A DNA stretch of 64,000 nucleotides from Rhodoferax_B sp049316285 (GTDB lineage: Bacteria > Pseudomonadota > Gammaproteobacteria > Burkholderiales > Burkholderiaceae_C): contig NZ_JBMOXA010000011.1 in assembly GCF_049316285.1 (NCBI RefSeq), positions 1 to 64,000 on the forward strand. The letters run 5' to 3'. The first letter of the stretch is position 1; the number at the start of each line of letters is the position of its first letter. Shown here piece by piece: positions 51,021-59,413 of this stretch. Both the position numbers and the translations under genes were made by a program. The notes under the pieces were generated by a model. That model was not told where the DNA came from and did not search any database. It worked only from the letters and a program-made list of their open reading frames with translations.

Positions 51021-51938
51021 TTAATTCAAGTTCTGCATTACGTCCGATCCGATTAGACAGGTCAGTATCGCGTGCTCGTCTGGTTGACGACCGTAACGAA
51101 GATGCGTAGCCAGAGGATCGTCACGCCATGCGTCAAAGAACTTCGGAGCCACTAGATCCCATTCGGGTGAGAAGTGACGCCATCGTCTTTCCCATGTGTT
51201 CCATCGATGCCAGGTTTCTTGAACGAGGGAGAAGGGTATCGGATTGTCGACATCGTCATAGAAGCAATTTTCGATGAATCTCACCAGCCGCCAGTAGGCG
51301 TCGCAGCGATTCGGCTCGGGTTCTGGCGTCACTTTGCTGCCACACCATTGACAATCTTCTGAAGGCAATAGCCAGCAATTTTGATGTTGTTTGAAGGCCT
51401 GTCCACAGTGGTTGCACGACGTTAACAGCGGTGTCTTATGGCGAGGGCAGTGATCGATAAACCAAACCTGATGCATCACTTTCCATAGAGGCATCCCAAA
51501 AGTTTGGACGTCCTCGTCAAGACATTCATTGCACCAAGACATATGACTGTCTGTTTCAAGAAATGCGGAGAACCGGAGGTGATGCCAGTTTGTTTGATCG
51601 ACATTTCGGATCCTTCTGTCGAGGACAGGCGTGTGGCCTGTAACCTTTTCATAGACCGGGAAAAGCGTGTATTTCGCTAGGAATTTCTCCAGAGGAAAGT
51701 TTCTGCCAAAGGCTGCTGCTGAAATCCGCTTTGCGTTCAAGCCGTTTAGGGCATCGGCGTATTTCCCCATCGTAAGAAACGGGTTGACGAAGTCAACGAG
51801 GCGTTTTCTAAAGCTTAAATAGTTGAGTGCAGCCAATATGGAATATGGCGTGCTTCCTTCGGGGAACATCGGTACAACAGGAAAGTGGAAGGGCTTTTTT
51901 TTGTCGCGAGGAAAAACTTCCGGAGGCGCTTGAGTCAT
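51021..51938 (-). CDS. tniQ: TniQ-family target-selection protein
   Basis: 305 residues on the strand opposite to tnsABC. It starts with a TniQ-like PMFPEGSTPYSILAALNYLS and carries two zinc-finger pairs: MSWCNECLDED and CPRHKTPLLTSCNHCGQ, later CQWCGSK. This is the N-terminal TniQ/TnsD module that contacts TnsC. The usual 400-500-residue TnsD length is not reached, as in short TniQ proteins. It is convergent with tnsC and divergent from tnsD at 52057. It may direct a second target pathway. Confidence 0.85.
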   Translation of the reverse strand: MTQAPPEVFPRDKKKPFHFPVVPMFPEGSTPYSILAALNYLSFRKRLVDFVNPFLTMGKYADALNGLNAKRISAAAFGRNFPLEKFLAKYTLFPVYEKVTGHTPVLDRRIRNVDQTNWHHLRFSAFLETDSHMSWCNECLDEDVQTFGMPLWKVMHQVWFIDHCPRHKTPLLTSCNHCGQAFKQHQNCWLLPSEDCQWCGSKVTPEPEPNRCDAYWRLVRFIENCFYDDVDNPIPFSLVQETWHRWNTWERRWRHFSPEWDLVAPKFFDAWRDDPLATHLRYGRQPDEHAILTCLIGSDVMQNLN

Positions 51939-52056
51939 GGCGGGAGAGGGTGTCGGAATTTCTGTATCGAGGTAAATGCGAAGTGCTCAAGCAGCATCAG
52001 CCATGCTTCCTGGGCGCTAGGCCCAAAGGAACCTATTCGATCGGAGGGTGATCACG

Positions 52057-53418
52057 ATGTCGTTGGCGTATGTGCCCTGCATCGAGCAGGATGAGACGGT
52101 CTACAGTTGGTGTGCAACCATTCATGGCTTGAGTGCAAATCTGACCTCTGAGGCCACATCAAGGCAACTGTTTGGTATCAGCCATGCTTCGAGGCAACAT
52201 GTGTTGCCAAGTCGTGCAAGTGAGCTACTTCGGCGCTTTTCGGATGGCGATCAATCGCTGGAAAATTTATTGAGGAGGCATACGGTTGCCGGGCTGTTCT
52301 TCCCTTTTGCAGCAAGATCACACGAAAGACAGGAGGCTATTCGCGAGCTGATGGCTTCAAAGCAAGTTGGGGCATCAGGGAACCAAGTTTCGGCTGCGCA
52401 AACGTTATGGCGCACGCTCTTGTGTCACACAAGATCAATGCCATTGGATTATCCGTTGAAGTGGTGTAAGTTCTGCGTTCGCTGCGATCAAGATCGTTTA
52501 GGGCGAAGCTATTGGCATGTGCAGCATCAGTGGCCTACAAGCATGGTATGTCATCGTCACGCTGTGAAGCTAAACACGTATGTCGGGTCGGGGAAGAAAT
52601 GGTTGCTTCCCTCCGCACTCAGCGGCGGCTCGGAAACTCCACAGGAGGATCGTTCGTTCATGGTCGCTGACGCGATCATCAACGCTCTAGCCAGCCAAAT
52701 TTCCACGATGGAAAGCATTGATACAAGGGCGCTGCGTGTTGCGGCTTTAGTCCGGATGCAACGGCTTGGGATCATCCACTCAACGCATTCAGTAAGGCAC
52801 GATCGAATTGAACACTGGTTCAGGGCTGGGGCGATAGGAGCTTGGTGCCAAAACGCTAGCTGTGGTATGAGTTGTTTGGCATCCGGAGAATGGCTACCCA
52901 AACTGCTGTGGCGCCAGAAGCAAGACCATCCCATCCGTTGGATCGTTGCGTGGGCCGCGTTGGAATGGTCAACTCCTGAGGAGGCTGCATCCGCTTTCTT
53001 GATTTGCCAGAAGGGCGTCTCCGAAGGCGCGAATGGACAGCTTCTTTTGTTTGCAGCCGATACGACCCTCAATGCCCAATCGACTCCAGAGCATGTTCGT
53101 CGTGCCTTCGATGTGGCGGCAAGCTATGAGGAGGCCATGACCTTGTTAAGCGCGTCGAGAGGAGATATCGTCCGATGGTTGGAAGCAGATCCGGAGCTGA
53201 GGCGGTGTTGGCGTAGTCGCTTATTGACGGAACGAGTGGATAAGGCGGCGCTGACGTTGATTGTGTATCGATCAAAATTCCCTGGAATTTCGAGGGAGGC
53301 GCTCGTGGACCTAGCCCCGAAAGACGTCACTTTGCTTCGTAAGCATCGGCGAGAACTCTTGCATCAAATCATGGCCTCTATCCCTGCCACAAGGGTGAGG
53401 CAGCTTGGCCTCTTTTAA
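52057..53418 (+). CDS. tnsD: TnsD/TniQ-family target-site protein
   Basis: 453 residues from ATG 52057, chosen because GGAGGG lies 8 bases upstream; a GTG 9 bases earlier is possible. The TniQ module begins SLAYVPCIEQDETVYSWCAT. It has zinc-binding Cys/His in LKWCKFCVRCDQDRLGRSYW and TSMVCHRHAVKL. The longer C-terminal half (residues 200-453) has helix-turn-helix-like stretches and probably reads the DNA target. It is the best candidate for recognising the gph attachment site. It is divergent from tniQ across about 120 bp. Confidence 0.83.
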   Translation: MSLAYVPCIEQDETVYSWCATIHGLSANLTSEATSRQLFGISHASRQHVLPSRASELLRRFSDGDQSLENLLRRHTVAGLFFPFAARSHERQEAIRELMASKQVGASGNQVSAAQTLWRTLLCHTRSMPLDYPLKWCKFCVRCDQDRLGRSYWHVQHQWPTSMVCHRHAVKLNTYVGSGKKWLLPSALSGGSETPQEDRSFMVADAIINALASQISTMESIDTRALRVAALVRMQRLGIIHSTHSVRHDRIEHWFRAGAIGAWCQNASCGMSCLASGEWLPKLLWRQKQDHPIRWIVAWAALEWSTPEEAASAFLICQKGVSEGANGQLLLFAADTTLNAQSTPEHVRRAFDVAASYEEAMTLLSASRGDIVRWLEADPELRRCWRSRLLTERVDKAALTLIVYRSKFPGISREALVDLAPKDVTLLRKHRRELLHQIMASIPATRVRQLGLF

Positions 53419-53548
53419 GCATGCGCCCGCTGTATGTTTGCACGCTGGATATCCATGTCGGAGTTTGCAAATGCGGTCCGGCATGGCACTGAAATTTTGA
53501 TCTGGGTGCGATCGCTTAATTAGGCTCGGTCAATGCTAGAGTTGCCAG

Positions 53549-53827
53549 ATGAATGCTATTCAGGCCCAGTTAATTGAGAGGAAAAAATTAATAATTGCAA
53601 TGGTTGACAATCCTTTCTGGTTTTCAATAGGGCTACATCGCATAACCATCAAAGTAGTAATTTTGTCGGCGATGAACCTATCCTTGCTATTCATTTCCGT
53701 ATTCATCAACACCACACCACCGCTTGGCCCAGATGATGTCGAATTTTTATCCAAGGATGCGTTGCGCCACACAATCACAGCCATCATCGAGTACAAATCC
53801 AAAGATAACCTACCCCACTTCAAATAA
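53549..53827 (+). CDS. Hypothetical membrane-associated protein
   Basis: 92 residues, Ile/Lys/Asn-rich and encoded by DNA much richer in AT than the host, a sign of recent transfer. One hydrophobic helix (VVILSAMNLSLLFISVFINT) is seen. It lies 2 bp before the next gene, so the two are probably co-translated. The family is unknown. Confidence 0.6.
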   Translation: MNAIQAQLIERKKLIIAMVDNPFWFSIGLHRITIKVVILSAMNLSLLFISVFINTTPPLGPDDVEFLSKDALRHTITAIIEYKSKDNLPHFK

Positions 53828-53829
53828 CT

Positions 53830-54477
53830 ATGCAGAACAACAAGACGATCCTTGATCAAGTGGAACAAGCCTCTAAGATTGTTGGATCAGTTGCCGTACC
53901 ACTGCTTGTTGCTTTATTTGGCTGGTTAATTCAACAGCAACTCGCATCACAAACCGTCAGTAGAGACTATGTTCAACTTGCTGTATCGATTTTAAAAGAA
54001 CCAAAGAAAGAGGACGATCAGCAACTGCGTGAATGGGCAGTAGAGTTGCTAAACAGGCATGCCCCTATCAAACTTGGAGAATCTGTATCCCAAAAGCTTC
54101 AAGCGGGCGATATCCTATTACCCAACTCCAACAGAGTCGAAAGCAGCGTTCAGTTTGACATTGTTATCAAACAATGGTTCACAGCACTAGACTCGGGAAA
54201 ATACAATGAGGCCTGGGAACTAGCCGGGGACACATCGACATACCCATTGGACCTATTCATAAAAACATACAAACAAGAATACGTAAAATACGGAAAATCG
54301 CGTGGTCGCGTTTTAACAAGCATACAGCCAGACCCTCAAGCAGATTATCCTCAGGCGGTGAAATATAACTTTGTTTCAAATTTTGAAAATACCGGACCAG
54401 TTAATGAATTCGTGACTCTTAGCCCGACAGCTTCCGGCATTAAAGTGGTTCGCCATTCATACTCAATTAGACGTTGA
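53830..54477 (+). CDS. Membrane-anchored DUF4019-like protein
   Basis: 215 residues, AT-rich. An N-terminal anchor helix lies at about 16-36 (IVGSVAVPLLVALFGWLIQQ). The C-terminal 110 residues resemble DUF4019 (FDIVIKQWFTALDSGKYNEA, then WELAG and a beta-rich end). The domain's role is unknown; it is often a small NTF2-like fold. With its small membrane partner and its place between tnsD and the transposon right end, it could be a defence or stress module; no direct evidence. Confidence 0.6.
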   Translation: MQNNKTILDQVEQASKIVGSVAVPLLVALFGWLIQQQLASQTVSRDYVQLAVSILKEPKKEDDQQLREWAVELLNRHAPIKLGESVSQKLQAGDILLPNSNRVESSVQFDIVIKQWFTALDSGKYNEAWELAGDTSTYPLDLFIKTYKQEYVKYGKSRGRVLTSIQPDPQADYPQAVKYNFVSNFENTGPVNEFVTLSPTASGIKVVRHSYSIRR

Positions 54478-54640
54478 TTACCGTCCTCCAGGTAGCCCCT
54501 TTTGTATGTAGCGGTTGCACTGGTTAGCCGCACCGGCAAGCTCCCACTCTTCTTGAATTCCTCGCGGGCTTCGTACCACGGCAACTGTCGGTACAACTCA
54601 GGATTTGCCGCTTCCCATTCGGGCGGGCCATAAGTGCTTT
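54478..54640 (-). pseudogene. Decayed gene fragment
   Basis: Minus-strand translation gives a protein-like stretch (YGPPEWEAANPELYRQLPWY, then EAREEFKKSGSLPVRLTSAT) without a valid start and with read-through into the end of the neighbouring gene. The composition is host-like, unlike the AT-rich gene beside it. The family is not recognised. Confidence 0.4.
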
Positions 54641-54737
54641 GACGAGGACGCCAAGCACTGCTGGTCGCTCACGATCGAATGTCTCACGCGGGGATCGCTT
54701 TCCGCTGGCGGAAGGTTGAACCTAAGATTAGGAATCC

Positions 54738-55739
54738 ATGCGAACAAACGTAATCTATGCGATCTGCGACGAGCCGTATTGCCTTTGGGAAAGTGACATC
54801 AAACATGCGGCTACTTCTTTCTTAAAGTCTATCGACCACGGTTACTTTTCGTACATCGCGCAACGATCAGCGCCCGATCTAGAGGATCCTGATCATGGAA
54901 TGCGAGCGGCAACAAGTCTGCGCTTAGCACTCTTTCACGGTGCGGAGACGCTTTTCCTCTTGATAGGAGCTCTTCTCCAGGCCGAGAACTGTCCACATGC
55001 CTGGGTTGCTCAATGCTCCACAAGTGAACTGCGCACGGTGCTCAACAGGATCCAGCAGGGTGATGATCTGTTGATGCTAAACAGGCGGATTCGCATGCTG
55101 TCATGGTCGAATATTTCTCGGGAAATTCTTCGCTGTAGTGCACCGCGAACGGATGCCGTGGAAGAGGCGGTCGCTTCGTTTGCTAAGTTATGGGAGTTGC
55201 TCGCGCTAAACCACACGCAACAGTCGTCGATCGACGAATACAACAGCTTGAAGCATGGCTTCCGCGTTGCGCATGGTGGATTTTCTGTAGAGATCGGATT
55301 GGATGCCTCAGATAATTTCCCCCAGCAAAAAGAAAACATGATGGCTCTTGGAAGCAGCAAGTGGGGCGGCTCTTTCCGTGTGATCAAGAAGTTCGCCAAT
55401 GACCGCAACGGAAGCAGGAGTCGTCAGTCAATTGAATGCGCGGTGAATTGGGACGCGAGTGCCGTAGCCGCCTCACTTCTACTGGTCTCGGCATCGATAA
55501 GAAACGTTGTTTCTTGTCTCCGGCTCTACTCTGGGCCTGCCGATGTTCAGTTTGAGCTTCCGCACCCCGTTGTCTTCGAGGCGGCGTTCAAAAGAGTCAC
55601 ACTGGACTCCATGAGCCTACCGACGGCCCCACCAGTCATTCGATCCACAACCAAAGATCAACTGTTGGCAGAGATCAAGAGGACCACGGTGCGCCGGCTG
55701 AATCGAGCTCTCGTGCATGTAAGTTCGCTTAGAGAATGA
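54738..55739 (+). CDS. Hypothetical protein near the right end
   Basis: 333 residues, soluble, mostly helical, without a recognised domain. Notable segments are DPDHGMRAATSLRLALFHGA, LLALNHTQQSSIDEYNSLKH, GFRVAHGGFSVEIG and AVAASLLLVSASIRNVVSCL. The SLKHG and NH histidines could form an active site but no family pattern is matched. It is the last gene before the transposon right end, a typical position for variable cargo such as defence genes. Confidence 0.65.
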   Translation: MRTNVIYAICDEPYCLWESDIKHAATSFLKSIDHGYFSYIAQRSAPDLEDPDHGMRAATSLRLALFHGAETLFLLIGALLQAENCPHAWVAQCSTSELRTVLNRIQQGDDLLMLNRRIRMLSWSNISREILRCSAPRTDAVEEAVASFAKLWELLALNHTQQSSIDEYNSLKHGFRVAHGGFSVEIGLDASDNFPQQKENMMALGSSKWGGSFRVIKKFANDRNGSRSRQSIECAVNWDASAVAASLLLVSASIRNVVSCLRLYSGPADVQFELPHPVVFEAAFKRVTLDSMSLPTAPPVIRSTTKDQLLAEIKRTTVRRLNRALVHVSSLRE

Positions 55740-55924
55740 CGAATTGCAGACGGAGTGAAGCTGGTTTCGATTCAGCATTTTGTGCTGAATCCGTTAGAGA
55801 AAATTGGGCGACACGCTGTTGTTAGTGAGAGGAGATTTGCGACAGATGGCCGCTTTAGTCAGGGCGCCACTTGTGGTCTCCTAGCATGTGCAAAAGTACG
55901 TCAGCCAAACGCGTTTCTTGCTTG

Positions 55925-56071
55925 TTCAGGACTTTTTTATTGTCTTTAAATCAAGATGCCGTGCTGCCGGGCCGGAATTCAGAACTATTCCACTTCTAAA
56001 CAGAAAAATTTGAACTTCGCTCTAGACTGAAATCTTGCAAATTCTGTTCAGAACTTTCTTCCGTTTTACCA
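55925..56071 (-). repeat. Right end of the Tn7-like transposon
   Basis: It ends in ACCA at 56071. Read inward on the minus strand it starts TGGTAAAACGG. The repeats TTCAGAACT (inverse of AGTTCTGAA) lie at 56047-56055 and 55978-55986, and a variant TTCAGGACT at 55925-55933. The terminal 26 bp match the left end at 22 positions. The repeats face the opposite way to those of the left end, as expected for true terminal inverted repeats. Confidence 0.85.
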
Positions 56072-56076
56072 GGTCT
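56072..56076. repeat. Right 5-bp target-site duplication (GGTCT)
   Basis: GGTCT lies directly between ACCA (the end of the element) and TGGT (the beginning of the second left-end copy). It equals the five bases at 14720-14724. Confidence 0.88.
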
Positions 56077-56295
56077 TGGTTCAACGTAATAAAGTTCTGA
56101 ATGGAAGAATAGAGTTCTGAATTTTTTTGGTTCATTCAAGGTCGCTTAGAGAAAATAGTTCTGAACAAATTTACTCGATCTGGTTCGCCCTAGTTGAACT
56201 AGGGCGCGGGATGGCTCTGCTAGGCGACTTTCTCGCCGGCTAGTTCGCCATCAAGAGGGGCTGAGCACACGCTGGTGGGCTGCTTCAGGCTGATT
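56077..56295 (+). repeat. Second left-end copy (tandem Tn7-like element or its remnant)
   Basis: 219 bp, same orientation as 14725-14943, with substitutions only at 56102, 56126, 56146, 56227 and 56260. It starts at the base after the right target duplication and carries three AGTTCTGAA repeats. Similarity stops at 56295. It is the left end of another element inserted at the same site. No matching right end was found up to 64000, so that element, if complete, extends past the window. Confidence 0.85.
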
Positions 56296-56451
56296 ACCGA
56301 CTTTGGCCAAATTCGCGGGAACGACTGCTGTGAAGTCGATACCGGTCATGGCGAGCAAGTTGAGTATTTGCGGTTTGCAGCGCAATTTTCGATCTGTAGC
56401 GCGGCCGTCCTCAAACTCATCCTAGCCCGAAGGCTCATTGACTATAAAGAC

Positions 56452-57810
56452 TTAATCAGCTTCGCGAGAGGTTTTAATTTCTTGGAGGATCTGCATGAAA
56501 CGCCGATCGTCCAAGGGGTAGCAGAGCATCACAAGAAACGCCAACAGGTATGCGAGTGCAGGAAGCAAAGAGACGCTGACCTGAATGCCAAGAAGCGCCC
56601 GGTCACTTTGCGCAACGACATTGGGTGCGTAGCCGGTGAAGCCGAGCAGAAATGCCGGCAGCGCACCACCCAACGCTTGTCCTGCCTTCCTGGCGCAAGA
56701 AAAGACCGAGTAGGTCAGCCCCTCGATGCGAATGCTGGAACGCCATTCACCGTATTCGACAGTATCCGCAGCGAGTGCCCAGGTGGTCATGCCCACCATC
56801 ATCTGTCCGCAGCCGATGAGGGCCAGGGGCAAGTACAACTGAGCCATGTCCGACGACGAGAACAGGAACAGGCCGCCATGACCGACTGAGGTCAGAGCGA
56901 GCCCAGATAGGCAGGTGGTCTTCTTGCCGAGTTTCTTGACCATAAATGGTGTAAGCAGACCTGAAACAAGGGTGCCGAGAATCGTTGTGACGCCGATAAT
57001 GACCACGAATTGAGAGAGGTCGCGCAGGACGTACTTGGTGAAGTAGATCAGCGACGAGGCCATCGAAAACGCACCTGCAAGAGTTAAGAAGGTGGTCGCA
57101 CACAATGTGATCAATGGTTTGTTCGTGAGTATGCAGCGAATGCTTTCGCGCGTGCTGGGGCTCGGGGTATCGCGAACGACGGTTTCGCGTGTGAGCTTGA
57201 AGCAAGCCATGTATAGAAATACTCCGATCACGGATATGTACAGGACGAGATGAGTAATGCCTGCGTGCTTATCTTGCGTTTCACCCAGAAGTGGCTTAAG
57301 AAGGACGGCCAGCGCAACACCCGGGATTAAGGACATCGCCGTGCGGGAGACGCCTAGCAGGGCACGCTCGTGTGGGGCCTGCGTCATGACGGAGGCCAGT
57401 GCTCCGTACGGGATGTTCACGAAGGAGTATGCCGTGACAAGCAGGCCGCAACTGATTACCGCATACGCAAGCTTCGCTCCGTATGCCCAATCCGGCGGAA
57501 CGGAAAAGATGGCTACATTTGCCAGCATAAGGGGGATCGCCCCCCACAGCAGAAAGGGCCGAAATCGCCCGAGTCGCGGCGAAAGCCGATCGATCGTACG
57601 CCCGGCGACCACGTCGGTGAATGCGCTGAATCCACGAGTCAGCAAGATGAGCGAACCTGCTACGGCCAAGCTGAAGCCGACGACATCCGTGTAATAGTTG
57701 AGCAGGAAGAGTGCCCCCAGACTGAAGACGAGATTGTTTGCAAAATCGCCTAGTCCGTAGCCCGCAATGTGAGACCAGCTCAGATAGGTTTTTTCGGATG
57801 CTTGTTTCAT
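56452..57810 (-). CDS. GPH-family sugar:cation symporter
   Basis: 452 residues with 12 predicted membrane segments. The N-terminus LSWSHIAGYGLGDFANNLVF and the loop segment VAGRTIDRLSPRLGRFRPFL are the signature of the glycoside-pentoside-hexuronide (melibiose-type) symporters. The family imports glycosides, xylosides or hexuronides with Na+ or H+. With the GH3 glycosidase and secreted esterase downstream, it likely imports released oligosaccharide or glycoside units. It is encoded opposite to GH3 and on the strand of the LysR regulator. Confidence 0.9.
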   Translation of the reverse strand: MKQASEKTYLSWSHIAGYGLGDFANNLVFSLGALFLLNYYTDVVGFSLAVAGSLILLTRGFSAFTDVVAGRTIDRLSPRLGRFRPFLLWGAIPLMLANVAIFSVPPDWAYGAKLAYAVISCGLLVTAYSFVNIPYGALASVMTQAPHERALLGVSRTAMSLIPGVALAVLLKPLLGETQDKHAGITHLVLYISVIGVFLYMACFKLTRETVVRDTPSPSTRESIRCILTNKPLITLCATTFLTLAGAFSMASSLIYFTKYVLRDLSQFVVIIGVTTILGTLVSGLLTPFMVKKLGKKTTCLSGLALTSVGHGGLFLFSSSDMAQLYLPLALIGCGQMMVGMTTWALAADTVEYGEWRSSIRIEGLTYSVFSCARKAGQALGGALPAFLLGFTGYAPNVVAQSDRALLGIQVSVSLLPALAYLLAFLVMLCYPLDDRRFMQILQEIKTSREAD

Positions 57811-57883
57811 GTTTTCTGTTTATTTGAGGAGGGGCGCCGGCAGCATCTAGTGTGGTGAGTTAGAAGTTTGAAGACAAAACCTC

Positions 57884-58084
57884 TCAATGCTGGGATGCGG
57901 TTGCTAGCCCTAGGCGCACCAGATGCGCGAGACGACCGTCTGCGACAGTCCCGTCGGCACAGGTCAGCACGATGCGCGCTCGCAGTGCAAAGGCCTGAGA
58001 CGTTTTGCGCCGCAACGTCGGGAGCTTGATCTCCTCACGGTTGGTGCCCGTCAACACCAGTCTCGTTTCGGGTCTTTCACTCAT
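57884..58084 (-). pseudogene. IS630-family transposase N-terminal remnant
   Basis: About 66 codons. ETRLVLTGTNREEIKLPTLR and SQAFALRARIVLTCADG match the beginning of IS630-type transposases. After CADG the sequence no longer follows the family and stops. No inverted repeats or DDE part are present. Confidence 0.6.
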
Positions 58085-58173
58085 GACTGGCTCGTCAAGT
58101 ACACGAGCTACACGCGTGTACACGAGAGACCTTGGCCCTCAAGAATAGTGCAATGAACTTCTAACTCACCATA

Positions 58174-59046
58174 TTAGTGTTCGGCGCTATATTCACGCAC
58201 GGTTTCCAGCATGGCATCCAGGAGCGACGAAGATCCACTCTCACGGTACAGGCAATGCAACTCGAAGTTGAAGCCGGGCGACCCCGCCAGGCGTTTGTAC
58301 ACCACGTTGGGAATCTGCAGCACTTTCAGGGACGGTGGGGCTAGCGTCACGCCGAAGCCGCATCGCACCATGGAAACTGCAGTCAGGATGTCATCAACTT
58401 TTTGCCCAAAGTTGGGAATGAAGCCGAACATCTTCTCCCAGTCCGCGTCGGAGACATTGGCATTGGTTCCGATGAATACGTCTGCGGACAACTCTGCAAG
58501 AGACAGCGAGCGTTTCTGTGCCAAGGGATGATTGGCGTGCAGCACAACGAACGGTGGTTCCTTGCACACCGTTAGCCGTGTCAGGCCTGGCTCCTCCGGA
58601 AAGAATCGGTCAAAGGCAATTTCGATCTTTCCCTGCCGCAGCAACTCGATCTGTTGACTCTTGGGTGTGTTGTGCAGTGCAAGCTGTACCTTCGGATGGC
58701 GGGAACAAAACCTCTCGATGATCTCCGGAACGATATTGAAGATAGCGGTGCCGTAAACGCCTATGTCCATCCGCAACGGTGTTTCCGTCTCGGCGCGCAG
58801 CGCCTCTGATTTTGCGAGTTCCAGTTCGGACAGGATGTTCCCGGCGCGCTGAGCCAATGCCTCCCCGGCTGAGGTGAGCACCATCCCGGAAGTCGTGCGC
58901 GTAAAAAGGGGAGTTCCAAAATGCTCTTCCAGGGATTGGATTTTCCGTGTCAGGGCCGGCTGCGTGATATGCAGGCGATGTGTCGCGCGCCCGAGGTTGC
59001 CTTCCTCAGCGACGACCATGAAAAATTTCAGTAAGCGTGTATCCAT
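58174..59046 (-). CDS. LysR-family transcriptional regulator
   Basis: 290 residues. The winged HTH at 1-60 has LLKFFMVVAEEGNLGRATHR, LHITQPALTRKIQSLEEHFG and TPLFTR. The effector domain (about 90-290) has the periplasmic-binding-like fold with PKVQLALHNTPKSQQIELLR and IEIAFDRFFPEEPGL. It lies between the sugar symporter (same strand, downstream) and the divergent GH3 gene, so it probably controls both, with an aromatic or sugar effector. The 367-bp divergent region would hold its sites. Confidence 0.9.
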   Translation of the reverse strand: MDTRLLKFFMVVAEEGNLGRATHRLHITQPALTRKIQSLEEHFGTPLFTRTTSGMVLTSAGEALAQRAGNILSELELAKSEALRAETETPLRMDIGVYGTAIFNIVPEIIERFCSRHPKVQLALHNTPKSQQIELLRQGKIEIAFDRFFPEEPGLTRLTVCKEPPFVVLHANHPLAQKRSLSLAELSADVFIGTNANVSDADWEKMFGFIPNFGQKVDDILTAVSMVRCGFGVTLAPPSLKVLQIPNVVYKRLAGSPGFNFELHCLYRESGSSSLLDAMLETVREYSAEH

Positions 59047-59413
59047 CTCAAACTTCTGGCTCTCGGGTTCGTACGGGCCGGCACTGTTGCGTATCGGATG
59101 CCGCTGCTCAATAGGGGACTACCCCACGCGTCTAGAAATTTTGTCGCGATGGGCTCGGGCTGCGGGGGCGCATAGCACCTGACCAGTGCCGCGAGGAACG
59201 AGCCAAATGGCTCGAGTTGCCCCGCATCTCTCGGGAGAAATTCGGATGTCATGGAGACATGTAAAAACGGCATTAGACCCCGCCATCCGAACCCGAATAA
59301 ATTCAGGCGGATTCGCGGTCGGCCCTCTCAGGTTCACGGCAGGGTGGATTGGCATGGACGTCTGTGCCGCGCGGATACCTGATCAATGCCCCTTGGGGTT
59401 GGAGGAGTCAACT
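59047..59413. other. Divergent regulatory region lysR/GH3
   Basis: 367 bp upstream of both lysR and the GH3 gene. Open frames here are continuations of the GH3 frame without signal-like sequence. No clear palindrome was picked out; a LysR T-N11-A site is expected. Confidence 0.45.

Larger units (their letters stand above)
14725..56071. mobile_element. Tn7-like transposon, 41,347 bp, with TnsABC and two TniQ proteins
   Basis: Both ends are defined by imperfect inverted repeats (TGGT...ACCA, 22 of 26 identical), internal TnsB-type repeats and a GGTCT target duplication. The machinery lies at 46195-53418: tnsA, tnsB, tnsC, tniQ (opposite strand) and tnsD/tniQ2. Unlike Tn7, tnsABC do not start at one end but read toward the right end from 10 kb inside it. 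About 31 kb of cargo lies to the left of tnsA and 2.3 kb of unknown genes lies to the right of tnsD. No tyrosine or serine integrase, relaxase or phage gene is seen, so this is not an ICE or prophage. Confidence 0.9.

Noticed and set aside
46000..53450. tns block as a smaller element nested within the island
   Set aside because: No AGTTCTGAA repeats or TGGT/ACCA ends were found just upstream of tnsA or just downstream of tnsD, while good ends exist at 14725 and 56071.
55755..55949. 64-codon frame before the right end
   Set aside because: No ribosome site and overlap with the terminal repeat zone.
14720..56295. The 224-bp direct repeats read as att sites of an ICE or integrative plasmid
   Set aside because: No site-specific recombinase, relaxase or conjugation gene is present. 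True inverted ends and a 5-bp duplication inside the repeats fit a Tn7-like element plus a second left end better.
56275..56889. 204-codon plus-strand frame starting in the second left end
   Set aside because: It runs antisense into the end of the GPH symporter gene; no family features.
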